In this document: positions 12,680-25,270 of the stretch, one piece after another | Layout of the letters: each line of letters opens with the position of its first letter | Position numbering within the stretch: position 1 is the first letter of the stretch | From: Leucaena leucocephala | Taxonomy: Eukaryota; Streptophyta; Magnoliopsida; Fabales; Fabaceae | NCBI GenBank assembly: GCA_037074615.1 | Contig: CM073537.1 | Span: forward strand, 12,419,989 to 12,483,988 | Direction: 5' to 3' | DNA: 64,000 nucleotides | Made by a program: the position numbers and the translations under genes | Notes under the pieces: generated by a model | Told to the model about the DNA's origin: nothing | Database searches by the model: none | The model's input: only the letters and a program-made list of their open reading frames with translations

Positions 12680-13035
12680 GTTGTGTCCTGGTTGCGATAT
12701 GAAGCAGTTTAGGTCACGACTAGAAGTTCCAGAGAAGTTAAGTCGTGACTAGTTAAGCCATGGGTCGCGACAAATATTTACAAATGTGTTGGTCGTGACG
12801 AGTAAAGACCATTGGCCATGATGAAAAGTACAGAGCTATTAGGTTGCAATGAGTTAGGTCATAGGACATGACTAATGTGTACAGAGCAGTTCAAATCATG
12901 ACAAAATAATACCTGAGTCGTGACTAAATATCATAGAGCTATCGAGTCGTGACAAGTAGATTAAGATGGTCGCGCCTAAAGTTTACAGAGAATTTGAGTT
13001 ACGACAAGCCAATACTTAGGCCTCGACTAGGATGC
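12680..13035. repeat. Array of GTCGTGAC-type motifs
   Basis: About ten copies of GTCACGAC, GTCGTGAC, GTCGCGAC or one-base variants at irregular spacing of roughly 25-40 bases, several followed by 'tagaag' or preceded by 'acaga'. GTCGCGAC is a perfect palindrome; GTCGTGAC and GTCACGAC are its expected CpG-decay products. The relic at 60-210 carries the same array. Confidence 0.7.
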
Positions 13036-13559
13036 ACAGAGATCTTATGATGAATGAAGATACCAACCTCGCTGAAGTTTATCAGTTAGAGGTTTAGCAC
13101 GAGATGCAGGCAAGCTAAATAGTATGAGATACAGAGATACAAATCAGTTTAAAAAGATGTTTAGAAGTAGATCCTCTGTGTGACCATCAGGAGTAGATCT
13201 ACATTATGAAACAAGTTGTTCAGTTAGTCTTTCCTAAACAAAAGAATTAAAAGTTAGAATGAGACTTGCCTGAGAATGATCCTAATATATGGCTTAAGAT
13301 TAGAGATGTGATGGTTAACAGTTAGAAAGCTAATCTATCACGAAGAGACAGTAACATAATAGACCTAGGGGTAGAGCACCCTAGAGAGCAGAAATGATAA
13401 TAATAGATGATGAATGAGATCCATGTGACTTAAGATAGTCAGGATCAGTAGAAAAGACCAGAAAGGAACCCCAGTCTGGTCCAGAGCAGACTAAGACTGA
13501 TATACAGACAAAAAGAGTGAAGAGTTAAGAGATAGTAGAGAGATACGGCAGTTACTCCA

Positions 13560-13840
13560 TAGAGATGGAGATTGATCCGCTCACCTGAGAAGTATTTCTT
13601 CAATAGTTTTACGAAAAGCATTCCTCTCAGTTAGATAGAGATGAGCGTGAGGCTAAGGGTTAAAGTTGAGGAAGAGAAACCCTTTAATGAATACTTAGCC
13701 AAGTTTGTCTACATGAATAGTGAGAGTTGAATGACTGAGGAGTTAATTCGTGGATTGAATTCCATGTTACAAAGAAAGAATTTTTCTCAGATAGTTGTAG
13801 AAGTTCAACAGAGCGGTAGATGTATGCAAGATTAGAAAAA
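13560..13840 (+). pseudogene. Gag-domain relic of the 17-kb element
   Basis: The wording EVFLQ, stop, FYEKHSSQ, DRDEREA and, after a shift, FNEYLAKFV followed by TEELIRGLN resembles the Retrotrans_gag domain, in the order expected. It has at least one stop and two frameshifts. No zinc knuckle or protease follows. Confidence 0.55.
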
Positions 13841-14640
13841 GAAATGTAGCCACAGTTTTAAAGATAAAGTGACTCCCCTATCCCCTATGCAAGAAAAAGT
13901 AATGAAGGGTTGAGTCTGTACCCTAGCAAGGGGTAATGTGGTAGCCTAAGTAAATGAATATTTATCTCAAGTTCATGAATGAATGATTGGGATCTGGCAG
14001 AGAAGGTGATAAATGGACATAATGCTTAAAAGGATTACCTAGTTAATCGGTTAAATGTAGTGTGCGTATAATGGATGGTTGAGCAAAATTATTGATGATG
14101 ATATGGCTTATGTTGCCATAGATTATGATGATCAGTTGCATCTCCTTGTAGTTGTCATATAATGACATGCATGTTACAGAATGCTTACATAATTGTATCT
14201 CCTTGCATATTATGCATGTTAAAGTATGCTATGATGAATGAATACTCTCCTTCGTAATATATGTGAGGTAGAGTATATATGATAAGAAAGTTATGTTGCT
14301 CCCATACCATACAACACGTAATAAGATAATTTAACTTGGTAATAATACTAAAGCAATAGAAGAGTGATAAATGAGATAGTTAGACAGTCAATCCCTAAAG
14401 TTTAGAATGAGAATCTAAGACAGACAGTGATAGTCAGTTTGACAGAGAACGAGATTAGAGATGAATGTTGATGACAATCCTATAGACATATGATTACAAT
14501 ACTCAGGACATATCCCATTAGTAGGGAATGAGACATGTGAATGATGTTCCTTAAGCATGAAATGAAATGAGACAGTTATGAAAGATGATGCAGCTCTAAG
14601 AGGGAGCAGCATCTATGTAATAGAAGTTAACGTTATCACA

Positions 14641-14692
14641 ATAGAGTCAGATTGCTCTTGAGATAGAGTCAGATTGCTCATGAAATAGAGCT
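14641..14692. repeat. 22-bp tandem repeat, about 2.3 copies
   Basis: Unit atagagtcagattgctcttg plus two bases, starting at 14641 and 14663, with a partial third at 14685. It is local to the retrotransposon interior. Confidence 0.7.
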
Positions 14693-15774
14693 AAAAGCAT
14701 GGACAATGAAGCTCATGATAAAGCCATGTCCATCAAACGAGATAAACAAATTATGATAGATATGTGCATGATAGAGCATTTATAGCTCTCTGCAGTACTA
14801 GATACAGCAAAGTTATGAAAGATGAGAATGAAATGAGAAATTCCTGAGTAATAGAGCAAATGAGTAAAGTCTTAATAAATAATATTGGCTTTTATGATCA
14901 TTTTGGGGAATTATCTGTTGAGTTAGCAACTAAGTGGCAGTAACTAACCTTGTAACTTAGTCCGTTGGTTTAAGTCTTCTAGAGATAAGAATACAGTATA
15001 ACTGAATCGCAGTAGATTCTGGAGGATCACAGTTAGATCCTAGCATGGCTTATAGAGAAAAGAATTCTAGGGTCACAGTTAGATCCTGAAGAGGCTTACG
15101 GTTGATTGTAGTAGATCCCGAGGGTCGCAGTAGACCTGGCCTAAAGAAAGAAAATGAATGAGCCATGAGTACAATATTTCTTTGGAATGACAATTACCAA
15201 GGACAAGGTTAAGGTAGAGAAGCTTCACAAGTTGTTAACTCATAGCAGAGAGAGTACCAATGATGTCAATTTCAGATAGCCTTATTATTATCAAAGACTG
15301 AACTCATAATCTTCTTACATAAAGAATGAAGTGAAGTTAGTAGAGGCTCCTGAGATTAGGATAAGGAGAATCAGAACAAAAGCTAGATAGATCCTCCAGG
15401 TGAGGACAAAAAGGTTAAAAAGCCAAAGAGATTTATAGAAAAAGGGTCTAAGATAGTAAAGTACCAGGGTTGGAGCCTATTAGCACTAGTGCTTCAGATT
15501 TTTATTAGCACTTTTCAGTTAAGTGTGCTCAGGCAAGAGTAGCCCAATGATGGGTGACCCTGAGAAGTAAAGAGAAAAGAGTGTAAATGCCATAGAAGTT
15601 TGGCATATATGCATAAAGTTATGTAAAATGATAAACAGAGTTATGAAAAGCTAGAAAGGGTTATGAACAGTAAAGGATTATAACCTTTCTGTCAAGTCTA
15701 AATAGAGTGGATTTGAAATGAAAGATTTAAATTATGACTTTGTTCAGGAGAACGAGAAGCAAAAGAGCAATATT

Positions 15775-17719
15775 TGAAGGGAATTGGAAGACATGCAGCG
15801 GAAATTAACTTTAAAATTTTTTCCATTCCCAGCCAAGATCTACTGAATGTGTTTAAGTCAAGGAGAAAGAAGTGTTACCTTCGATATTCAAGCTGTGGTC
15901 GCGACCTCAGTGTCCACTAGTCGCGACTCTTCGCCTCTGGAGTTTTCAGTCGCGACCTCCTCAGCTTCTTGTCACGACCTATTGCCTCTAGAGTTTGCAG
16001 TCATGACCTACTCAGCTTCTAGTCGCGACCTGTCGCCTCTGGAGTTTACAGTCGTGACCTACTAAGCTTCTAGTCACGACCTATCGTCTCTGGAGTTTGC
16101 AGTCGCGACTTCCTCTGCTTCTAGTCGTGACCTGTAGTCTTTTTTCGGATTTTTGACGTTCAGATGCCAACTGCTCCCGACTTCGTCGTACCTGGTGCTC
16201 TTTTCTGGATCGCAAGAAGTTGACAACTCAGATGGGCTTCCTCTACCAGTATCCACTTAATAGTGTTCCAACCACGAATGACGTGCTAGCGCCTCATATC
16301 CCTCTAGGGCTTTCTTAAGATTCTGTCCTCACCGTCTCTATTTCGGCAGTTTCTTATCTGCAAACCTTTTACACTCTCCTTGCCCCTTTTCTTGTGTGTA
16401 GAACCCTAGCCCTTAATGTCAAATATATAGGATGCTATCGGGCTTCTAATTGGGCAAGGCTTCAGAATTAATCTTATATTAATTATGAAATTAATACAAT
16501 ATCATATATTGCATAATTTGATAAGAAACTAATTAAATAAATATGGTTTTTATTAAACCCGTCCCATAGATTTAATTCACCTATTTATTTAATTTAAAAT
16601 AAAGATAAGACAGAATTATATTTGATTTATTCTTATAAATCAAATTTGAGATATCTTATCAATTTAAATTTTAAATTCAAATAGATCATCTCAATTTAAA
16701 TTTAAATTCAAAAGTGATAGAGATTTAATTTATCCTTATAAATTAAATCTTGCAAATATCTCTTATATTATATATAATATATAAATACAAATTTATATAT
16801 ATATAAAATATATAAATTCACCCTAGATTATTCATTGAATCAACACATGTCTTAGATTCAATGAACCTGGACATCACAGATCGAGTTGGGCTATTTTGTG
16901 TGTGACCCTGTAGGCCCATATGAAGTTGGCAGTGGGCCAGTTACTATACTGATCCGTAAGTCGTAAGCGGTCTCTAGCAAGATATTATGACTACCCAAAT
17001 CATAGAGGATCGATGAACGATATTACCTTTCATACAACCATATCACTTCCCTTTTGTCACACGATATTTCGATCATGGATGAGGCATGGTGAACTTTATT
17101 CTCCTATTCCTGACCATTGCTTTCTCGATCCCTGAGTAGTCTGACTATAGAAATGGAACTACCCTTCAATTACAGTATGGCCATACATTTCTCAGACTCA
17201 CTCATCGAGGGGCCTAGTAATATCTCTCTACGAATGTGAGGGACAAATTCCATCTTGACCATTCACATTCCTCCTCATGAAAAACCACTGAGCCTGAACA
17301 TAGCCTTTATGATCACTCGGTCAAAAGTGACTTTTGACTAGGTCAAAGCTGAGCGTTTGTCATGTAGGATTCCATGATGATCTCAGGTCAAAGGGCATAG
17401 TGACATGGTTTGCATATGAGAGAAGCTTATGCCTTAACCCATGCAGTTCTCTCATAGCTAGTCGGTCCAACACCCTGTACTCTTACATATGCCTATGACT
17501 TTGATTTATATCTCTATATATCTTCAAAGTCATACTAGTCTTATTTCATCTCTGCTCCCGCATAGATGACCGACCAAGGACATTTAGGATAAGATCATGA
17601 GTTATCCAAGGATGGTCATCACAGTAAACATGCAAATAATGTGATAACATAATTAAAAAATTCATAAAACAATAATATTTATAAGACAATGATTGGCCCC
17701 TAGGGCACAATTTCCAACA
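15775..17719 (-). mobile_element. Copia-like solo LTR, 1,945 bp, reverse
   Basis: On the minus strand it starts TGTTGGAAATTGTGCCCTAG, a start familiar from plant copia LTRs, and ends CCCTTCA. The TSD atatt is at 15770-15774 and 17720-17724. It is inserted in the interior of the 17-kb element. Its 3' end (left in the window) holds a 51-bp tandem array. Positions 16460-16830 are very AT-rich and repeat 'aaatttaaatt', and 16860-17650 has the more complex U3-like sequence. No coding region. Confidence 0.85.
15893..16137. repeat. 51-bp tandem repeat with two GTCGCGAC sites per unit
   Basis: About 4.7 copies. Each unit has one GTCGCGAC-type site before 'ctcctcagcttct' and one before 'tgcctctggagttt', about 25 bases apart. 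Decayed forms are GTCACGAC, GTCATGAC and GTCGTGAC. Because 51 is divisible by three, a 17-residue protein repeat appears in one frame; I do not think it is a gene. Confidence 0.85.
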
Positions 17720-17724
17720 ATATT

Positions 17725-18757
17725 CTCCTGAGAGGCTGACAAAGTTATAAGTTAAAGAGAATGTCAGACTTATGGTATCTTAGGATACGTCATGATAAGG
17801 CAAGATAAGTCATGAAATGGTGAAATACACCATGATATAGCCAGATTTGGCTAGATATGCCATGATACATAATGAGAAATATGTATTGAAAAGTATAGTG
17901 AGAAGTAACTTTTTGAACAGATAGAGAGGCTCCCTTTTTTAAAGGAATAAGATAATGAATGTTATGCTACAGATGAAAGTGAGAGCTTTAACTCCTTGCA
18001 TGAAATGCCAGGCATTATGTTATGTTTGTAAAATATACTAAAGCTCCGAATGTTATAACGTACAAACTCCATATGATAGAGCTATGCAAGCTCCGAGTGT
18101 TAGAGCCGTGCATATTAAGGAAAGGAATGCTTGAGCTCCGATGTTAGAGCTTTGCATTCATGAGCAGATATACAGTCCTGCAATATGTTGGCCAGGCATT
18201 ATGCATGTTAGAGTATGTGCTCCTACTTAGCAGTAAAGTAAAGAAAGAATAGTTACATAAGTCCTCTCTCTGTATGATGCTAAATTATTGAAGATGATAA
18301 GAGAAATATGACTATACGAGAAGAGAGATAAAGCTCTGTGGATGCTAAGGCAGTCTGCGAGGTACTAAGATAAGTAATAAGAGATAAGTGCTAGAAAGTA
18401 TGATGAGTAATTGATGAAAACTCCCGAATACAGTAATATTCGAGAGAGTTTGATATGAAAGAAATTGACCCTACTCTAGTACAATGAGTTGTCCATAAGC
18501 AAATAGGTGCATAGCAAGTGAGCAAGTATCGACATGAAGTAAAGTTCAACTCTAAATGAGTTGATTCAGATAAGAAGAGTAATGACAGTAAGAACATAAA
18601 CCAGATATTGAAAGAACTCTGCTAGATGAGAAGATAGAAGATAAGAGATAAATACCCCAGTCCTCAGTCAAAAAGCAGAAAGAGATATAAAGGGGATATA
18701 TATATCCGAGATAGTTGACTAAGGTACTAAGTAAATTTCAAGGACAAAATTTATTTT
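17725..18757 (+). mobile_element. Internal region of the 17-kb element, 3' part
   Basis: Non-coding. It contains imperfect repeats of 'gccatgata' (17780-17870) and of 'agctccgatgttagagc' (18030-18160). It leads directly into the polypurine tract. Confidence 0.7.
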
Positions 18758-18770
18758 AAGGGGGTAGAAA
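18758..18770 (+). other. Polypurine tract
   Basis: aagggggtagaaa directly abuts the 3' LTR and is preceded by 'aggacaaaatttatttt'. This is the usual PPT context of Tekay/Del-type chromoviruses and primes plus-strand synthesis. Confidence 0.85.
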
Positions 18771-21700
18771 TATCATATCCTAATTTTCCCTATCTGTATA
18801 ATACTGATAGAGAAAAGAGGCTTGGAAAGGATTGTGATGATGAATAGAGAAGAAAAGAATGATTAGATGAAGGTTTAAAGAAAAGCGACTAAATTGAAAA
18901 GTATAAAAGTTCCATGGTGCAAAATGTAAAGTAGACATAAACTTTGGGCCATTAAGTGTAATTTCAAAAAGTTTAAGGACCTAAATGTAATTTATCAAAA
19001 GTTCAAGGGACAAAAGTGTAATTATGATAAAGTTGAGCCGGAAGTGGCTTAGAACTGCCCAAAAGTATTTTAGTCCCAAATTTCATCAGTAGATAGAGAA
19101 AATGATGCTTGTTAATATAGCTTAATACAGAAATTTTATTAGAGTTTCAGATAGCTAAAATTTATCAAATAGTCTGAAAGTTATCTGAAATTTTTATCAG
19201 ATCTCCTGGACCTCAGATATGAGTGAAAAGTTAAAGAAATGTGCGTCCTGTAAAGCTAGAGGTCAGGGAACTGACGGAATCCCGAAAGGAGTTCTGTACA
19301 AAAAGTTACTCACTTTTTAGTGAATTTTGACGAAAGTTTGTGAATGCTCGATATCCGATTGAAAAATTAATCGGTAAGTAAACTGGGACTGAATGAGCCC
19401 ATATGGCGTTACTCAGAGGCCCATATTGACACCAAGTGAGGCTAGACCCATGATATCAGTTCATTGGGAGAAGAGGCCAGTGTCCAGAAGTTTGCAGAAA
19501 ATGTGCGAAATTACAAAAATACCCCCGTGTTGTAATATTGTACAAGAGATGAAAGGAGGGCATTTTGGTCATTTTGGATAGGCCAAAATGCCAAAACAAG
19601 TGCAAGAAAAAGTACTCAGAGTCAGTATATGCACTGATAAGGTATAAAGAGGTGCGAAATGATAATTATACCCTTAGGGTTAATATAATGCAAGGAAGGG
19701 CACCAAGGGTATTTTGGTCATTTCACAATCGATGGATATCAGATGAAATTTGGCGGTAAATTCTTATAATTAATATGAGAATTTATGAAACTGACAGAAG
19801 TCAAAAATGAGTCCTGTAGAATTAATTATAAAATTTATGATGATAAAGGACACCGATAAATGGTTTAAAGGAAATGTATGTAATTTTTATCAGGACTTAT
19901 GGGTCTCACAAAATTATAAAACTTTGTAGAGAATTCATTTTATATTATAATGAATTTCTAAAGATGTTAGAACCATTAAAAGAGGTGTTTAGCATTTATT
20001 CCAAGATCAGGGTAATTTAAGGATATCGGTATAAGGAAAGTGTATTGGAATTTATGCCAAGTAGCTATTGGACCTAAAAGAGGCCCAACATTTCATTCTA
20101 GGGCAGCCCAATAAGTCCCAAACGTTGTCTTGGAGCCCAAGTCCAATAAAGAATAATTTATGGATTTTTGAAAAGGAAAAAAATGAAATAAAGTAAGAAT
20201 TATGATTTGCACATGGTGGGACCCACAAGGCTTTCCACATGGCGTCCAAGACAAGGGGAGGAGAAGATTTTTGTCATGTGATTTTATCTCAAATTGGCTT
20301 GGTGGAGAAGTTTGGTGTAAGACCAATTATGAGCTATTAGATCAAATAGTGCACAAAGTGATCTTGGCCATCCAATTTCCATGGAATTTTTCTATTAATA
20401 CCCCCATATTTTCTGCTCCAAACCGTGGCATGAGAACCCTTGGGGAAACTATGGCAAAATGGAAACTCAAGCCAAGACAAAGAAGAATCCAAGGTCCAAA
20501 GTTCAACCAAGCTAGAGATTAAAGGTAAGCAATCTATCCTAGCTTATTTTCCTTTGATTTGTGAGCTTGAACTTAGGGTTTTCATGAAAGAAAGTTGAGT
20601 TTTCTCTAAGGTGTATATGCTGTCCAAAACCTTAGATGAAAGGAGAAAGAAGAAATTAAAGTTAGAGTTGTGAGATTAAAGCTTGAACAAGCTAGTTAGA
20701 TGATTGGTTGTTGAATCAAGTCGATATTCTTGACTTTGCCATGGATGAAATATTTGGTTTGCACTGCTCATGATAGAAGGAGATGGAATTTCATTGATTT
20801 AATGCTTCCATTGAATTTATATGATGATTTTGTGTAGGATTGGATAGGTTTTGAACCTTGGAAGCATTAGACTGAAAGTTGTAATTCTTGAAATTCTTCA
20901 ATTACTGTTCACTCGTATGAATAGTGACTGAATTTTCATGATTTTGATGCGTCCAATGGTTTTAAAATGAAAAGTTGTGTGGGGTAAAGTAGAGAAACAA
21001 GTATGGGAAGCAATGGAATTAAGATGGAAATTTTTGGAAGAATTGTGTATATCCTGCAAATTCTATCCAGATCAGTGCATTTTTACTGGAATTTGGTTAT
21101 TTTGAGTTCATAAATGGATTCAAAAGGCCAAATTGTGTAGGGTAAGGTCAAGACATCAATTGATTCAAAGGCCAAGTCAATTGGTAAAGATTAAAGGAAG
21201 TTATGTTAAGTTAAAGTAAGTTTGATGTTCAAGAAAGTTAGATAGTAATGAATGGATGATTATATGTTAGGATTTCATTGTGGACTCAAAAGAGGCAGCT
21301 ACACATCAAGGAAAAGTAAGAAGGAAGAAGCAAAGTTAAAGTGGAAAGAAGTAAAGCAATAAGGTAGTAAACTTACCCTAAACTTGTATGTATTGAATGT
21401 TATGCTTGATTTTGCTATAGCTTTGTTAAATTGTGTTCATATGTGTAGATGATTGAAGCTCTATTTCTATGATTACCTTGGCCAATTGTATTTCATATGA
21501 TACATGGAAGCATGCTCATTACACTATGGTAACACTTTCACAAGCAAGCACAAGCAATTACATTAATACATGCATTGTTTGGTATTGTTTGCTACTAAGA
21601 TTTTTCCAGAAATCTCACCCCATCCATGTAATCACAATCCCAGCAGGTTTATAAATGATGAAAGAGGACGAAGAAGCATGAAGAGGAATTAGGGATTGGT

Positions 21701-22250
21701 TAATGTAAATGTTATATGATGTCATGGAAAGAATTATTATTGAATGTTGCTGTATGACCAACCTAAATAGTGATGGTCATGATGTAATGAAAAATCGTAT
21801 ATGATGGAATAAATGTATGAAATTTTACAGACATTTAATTAACATGTTAAGCTTCGTTTTGACACCAAGAACACTTTATTTCGATATCTGTACAAAGAGA
21901 ACCAATTTTCCAAAGACGGAGACCAGAATCTATTTTCAGAATTTTTGACCAAATAAATAGTAAAATTTAATGAATAAACTGTATTAATTTTCTAAGCATT
22001 TGGTCAGAAACTTATTTTTCCATTAAATTTCAAGATGTTAGCTTCGAGTAGAATTTTGAACCACTTCATTTCAATTTTTCTAGAATTAGTTATGATTTTT
22101 CAAAGTTCATCGCCAAGTCTTGAATACCATATGAACAGTAACTCGCCAAGAGTAAAAATTCAAGATTTAGCTAATGGACTTCAAAGGTCATGTAAGTGGT
22201 TCTAAATGCTACCGAATGGTCCCTAAGACGTAGAATGTAAGAATATTATA
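18771..22250 (+). repeat. 3' LTR (family A), 3,480 bp
   Basis: It matches 5169-8655 over its full length. The start has decayed from TG to TA (tatcatatcc) and the end is gaatattata. Small indels separate the two copies, for example in the runs near 18785 and 20885. The TATA position reads TATTAATA at 20393-20400, as in the 5' LTR. The ORF at 20202-20522 copies the open stretch of the 5' LTR and is not a gene. Confidence 0.93.
21596..21617 (+). other. LTR hairpin (3' LTR), weakened
   Basis: TAAGATTTT faces GAAATCTCA around TCCA. One A-C mismatch and one T-G wobble separate it from the 5' LTR copy. Confidence 0.55.
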
Positions 22251-22255
22251 ATATA

Positions 22256-22379
22256 AGAGTTTTTGGGAAAAAATAACATCCATATTTAAATTGGTCAAAA
22301 ATGTCAGTAAGGTGTAAAAATCTCTAAGTGGTTGATGAGCAGGTCAGATTGTCGCCTTTTGACCTATCAAAATAAGTTA
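22256..22379. other. Unassigned spacer
   Basis: 124 bases between the TSD of the 17-kb element and the Athila-like LTR. It contains 'tcaaaaatgtcagtaaggtgtaaaa', faintly like a CACTA subterminal repeat when cut short. I cannot assign it. Confidence 0.4.
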
Positions 22380-24200
22380 TGTTTGCACCAAATAATGTAG
22401 TATAAGGCACAATCTTATCGTTCTTCTCGAGGAGCTTTTCTATTGGAGACCTAGGTATTGGTGACAAAACTATTCAAAACCTGAGTGAAGGTAAAATGGT
22501 TTTGGGTTTTGGTTGGTGCAGTAAAATAAAAGTGTAATAAAGTAAATGTTTTTATGCTTTTGATTTAGATGAAAACGAGTTGGTTTGTGAAAGTAGTATG
22601 TGATGACAGACTCTTGATGATAAAAACATATCTATTCTTGCTCTACATTGATATTAGTTTGAAATCACTAAGTCTTAAATAAAACCTCAATCGATCGATT
22701 GAGTCCAGAGCATTAATATTTCTTAAACTTCTTTGATCAAAGATAGTTTAAGAACTCTTAGTGAACTGTTAAGAATAACTTAGTGTGTAATTTAAACCAA
22801 ATGTTGAAAATGCCCTCGAATGAGCATCGATCGACTAACCCTAGATTTCAAGAAATTGAATTAATTAGCAACGATTGTTGATAATAGTTCAACTATCTTA
22901 AAATCGAAACTGAAATATTGTATTAAAATCGGCATTCAAAACTTCCAAAGTAAATTACAATTGTTCTAATCTTTGAATAGTCAATAGAAATTCAATTCCC
23001 TTGTTCATATAATGAAACCCTAGATCTAGCAGAATCAAAACATGAAAGAAGAGGTGTAGATCAAAATAGAAAACTCCCCGTGCAGTCCATGTGTAATATC
23101 CCTATTTTTCTGGTTTGGTTTGTATGTACAGTTGGTACATAATATATGTGAGATTTTTGAAGAAAAGTGTGGTTATCTAAGTAAGGAAATGGATTGAATT
23201 GAAAAGGATAGAAAGTTTAGGGACTTAAGTGAAATTTATAAAAGTTTTAGGGCCAAAGTATAAGGTAGACATAAATGTTAGGCCATTAAGTGTAATTTGA
23301 AGAAGTTTAAGGACCTAAATGTAATTTCTCAAAAGTTCAAGGGGCAAAAGTGTAATTATAAAGAAATTGGACCGGAAACAGGCCAAAAATGGTTGGGATC
23401 AAATCAATCCCAAATTTTACCAGTAGATAGAGAAAATTATTCCGGTTAGTTTGACGCAACACATAATTTCTATTTGAGGTCCCAAAAAATTGATATAAAT
23501 TTCTGAAGTTAGGAGAATTATTATAGTATTTTTTGGACCTCAGAATCAGATGAAGCTTTATATATAAGAATTTATAAAATTGACAGGATCAGAAAAGGAA
23601 TCTTGTAGAATTTTTAATGGAATTTACAGTAGAATAGAATACCCAATAAATATCCCAGGGAGAGGTTTCTTGGGATTTGTGACATAAAGGTAGTGGACCC
23701 TATAAAGGCCCAAAATGGCATCATGGAGGCCCAATAAAGTAATGGGACAGATAGGTGGGCCAGTGTCAAGAGGAACCCTGAAAAAGTGCAAAATTACGAA
23801 AATGCCCCTGTGTTATACTAATGAGTAAGAGATTAATGGAGGGTATTTTGGTCATTTCTCAATGGATGGATATCAGATAAATACTCAGTATAATAATGTC
23901 AATGGTAGGAGAAACATAGACACAGGTTTTCCTAACAGAATAGATATTTTAGAATATTATAAAAATTGGGAACATAAAATAGTCTGGTTTTTCTGAAACT
24001 GACTCAATCGGTATCGGACTAGACTAGAATTTTTCCTATTAGTATTACCCTCTTTATTACGCCAAACAAGGACTTTATGATGTCATGGATGATGTCATTA
24101 ATGAGGCTTCTAGGGCAAGTTTCTTGGAAGGTGAATTTTGGACCATTAGATCAAATAGTAACCAAAGTAATATTGGCCTTTCATTTTCACCAAATTTTTC

Positions 24201-24208
24201 TATAAATA
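24201..24208 (+). promoter_or_regulatory. LTR TATA box (23092-26113)
   Basis: TATAAATA followed by seven C. Confidence 0.65.
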
Positions 24209-25249
24209 CCCCCCCAAATCAGACTTGTTTGGCAGTTTAGACACCTTGGGGAACCTCTTGTGAAATTTTTATTGAAGCTAGAAAGAAGCAAGCAACTTGG
24301 AAGAACAAGGTAACTTGTCCCCTTGATCTTAGACTTTATTCTCTCAAGTTTGCTCTTGGTTTTAAGAGGTTTTTGGGACATATTTCTCTTGGTGGTGCTG
24401 CTGGATATTCTGTTTTCATGTGAAAGGAATATGAGTCAAGTGGAAGATTATGTTATAGGTAGTTTAGATAAGCTTAAACAAGCTAGAGTCAAGTGGTACT
24501 AGCTTGGAAATCCAAGTATGCATGTGAATGGAAGATTGTGTTCTGATCTAGTACTGTATGAATCACTATTCATATGTTGGAATCTCATGATTTTGATGCT
24601 TCCAATATGTTTAAAATGGAAAATTGTGTGGGGATAAAGTAGAGAAACAAGTATTGGAAGCATTGGAATCAAAATGAGAATTTTTGGAAAATGTAGGAGA
24701 CATTTTGGTTCTGTACAGAAGCCAAGGATCTGAATTGATTTTGGAAATTCTGATTTCATATTTAGATTCTACATGAAAAATTATTTGGAAATGAACCATG
24801 AGAATTTGTTTTGTAAAGATGTAAGCATAAGTCATAAATTAGACAAAGAAAGGAATATAGTAGGAACCTAGTCTTGGACTTTGTTTTGGAGTTGAATGAT
24901 AACTTGATGTTACTTTGTAATGGCTAGGTTTTGACATTTGTGAAAGGAGAAGATCATTCCAAGAAGGGTGTAACAAGGATATCTAAGAGGTAGCAAGAAT
25001 ACCTAACTATAATCTTATGTTTGTTTGATTGTATGCTTGCTTGTTAGTTATGATTCTTGGTTGAGTTTGAGATGATTCTTTGATGATTATGATAAAGTAT
25101 GAATGATTGCAACTCCTTGAAATGAATGTCATGACAATATGCATGTTAGAGTTTGCTTATGTATGTTCACAAAGTAGCTCCCATATCATGATAACATGTT
25201 AGGCATTTAATCAAGCATGCATGTTATTATAGTTTGTATGACTTGCTAT

Positions 25250-25270
25250 TGAGATTTCCATGAAATCTCA
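25250..25270 (+). other. LTR hairpin (23092-26113)
   Basis: TGAGATTTC and GAAATCTCA, a perfect 9-bp stem with the three-base loop CAT, the shortest loop of the set. Confidence 0.7.

Larger units (their letters stand above)
12412..15774 (+). mobile_element. Internal region of the 17-kb element, middle part
   Basis: It continues the element after the solo LTR. No intact ORF is seen. Contents in order: GTCGTGAC-type motif array (12680-13035), Gag relic (13560-13840), imperfect duplication of 'tctccttg...atgcatgtta' (14140-14230), a 22-bp repeat (14641-14692), and a 3' part paralleling 2815-3500. It shares its order with the relic at 1-3537. Confidence 0.75.
5169..22250 (+). mobile_element. Complete Ty3/gypsy element, Tekay/Del-like, non-autonomous
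   Basis: Two LTRs in direct orientation (5169-8655 and 18771-22250) are flanked by the 5-bp TSD atata at 5164-5168 and 22251-22255. A primer-binding site follows the 5' LTR. A polypurine tract of the chromovirus type (ttaagggggtagaa) precedes the 3' LTR. After removing two later insertions (9789-12411 and 15775-17724) the interior is about 5.5 kb. It has an unrecognised ORF and a Gag relic, but no protease, RT, RNase H or integrase wording. That pattern of long LTRs and a largely non-coding interior resembles LARD-type derivatives. The LTRs differ by what looks like a few percent, so the insertion is not recent. Confidence 0.9.

Noticed and set aside
15847..16065. Protein with 17-residue repeats
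   Set aside because: The underlying 51-bp DNA repeat is divisible by three, so any open frame looks repetitive; the phrase lies inside an LTR.
22256..22379. Possible continuation of the CACTA fragment from 3538-5163
   Set aside because: Only a short 'aaggtgtaaaa' resembles CACTA repeats; the rest does not, so I left it unassigned.
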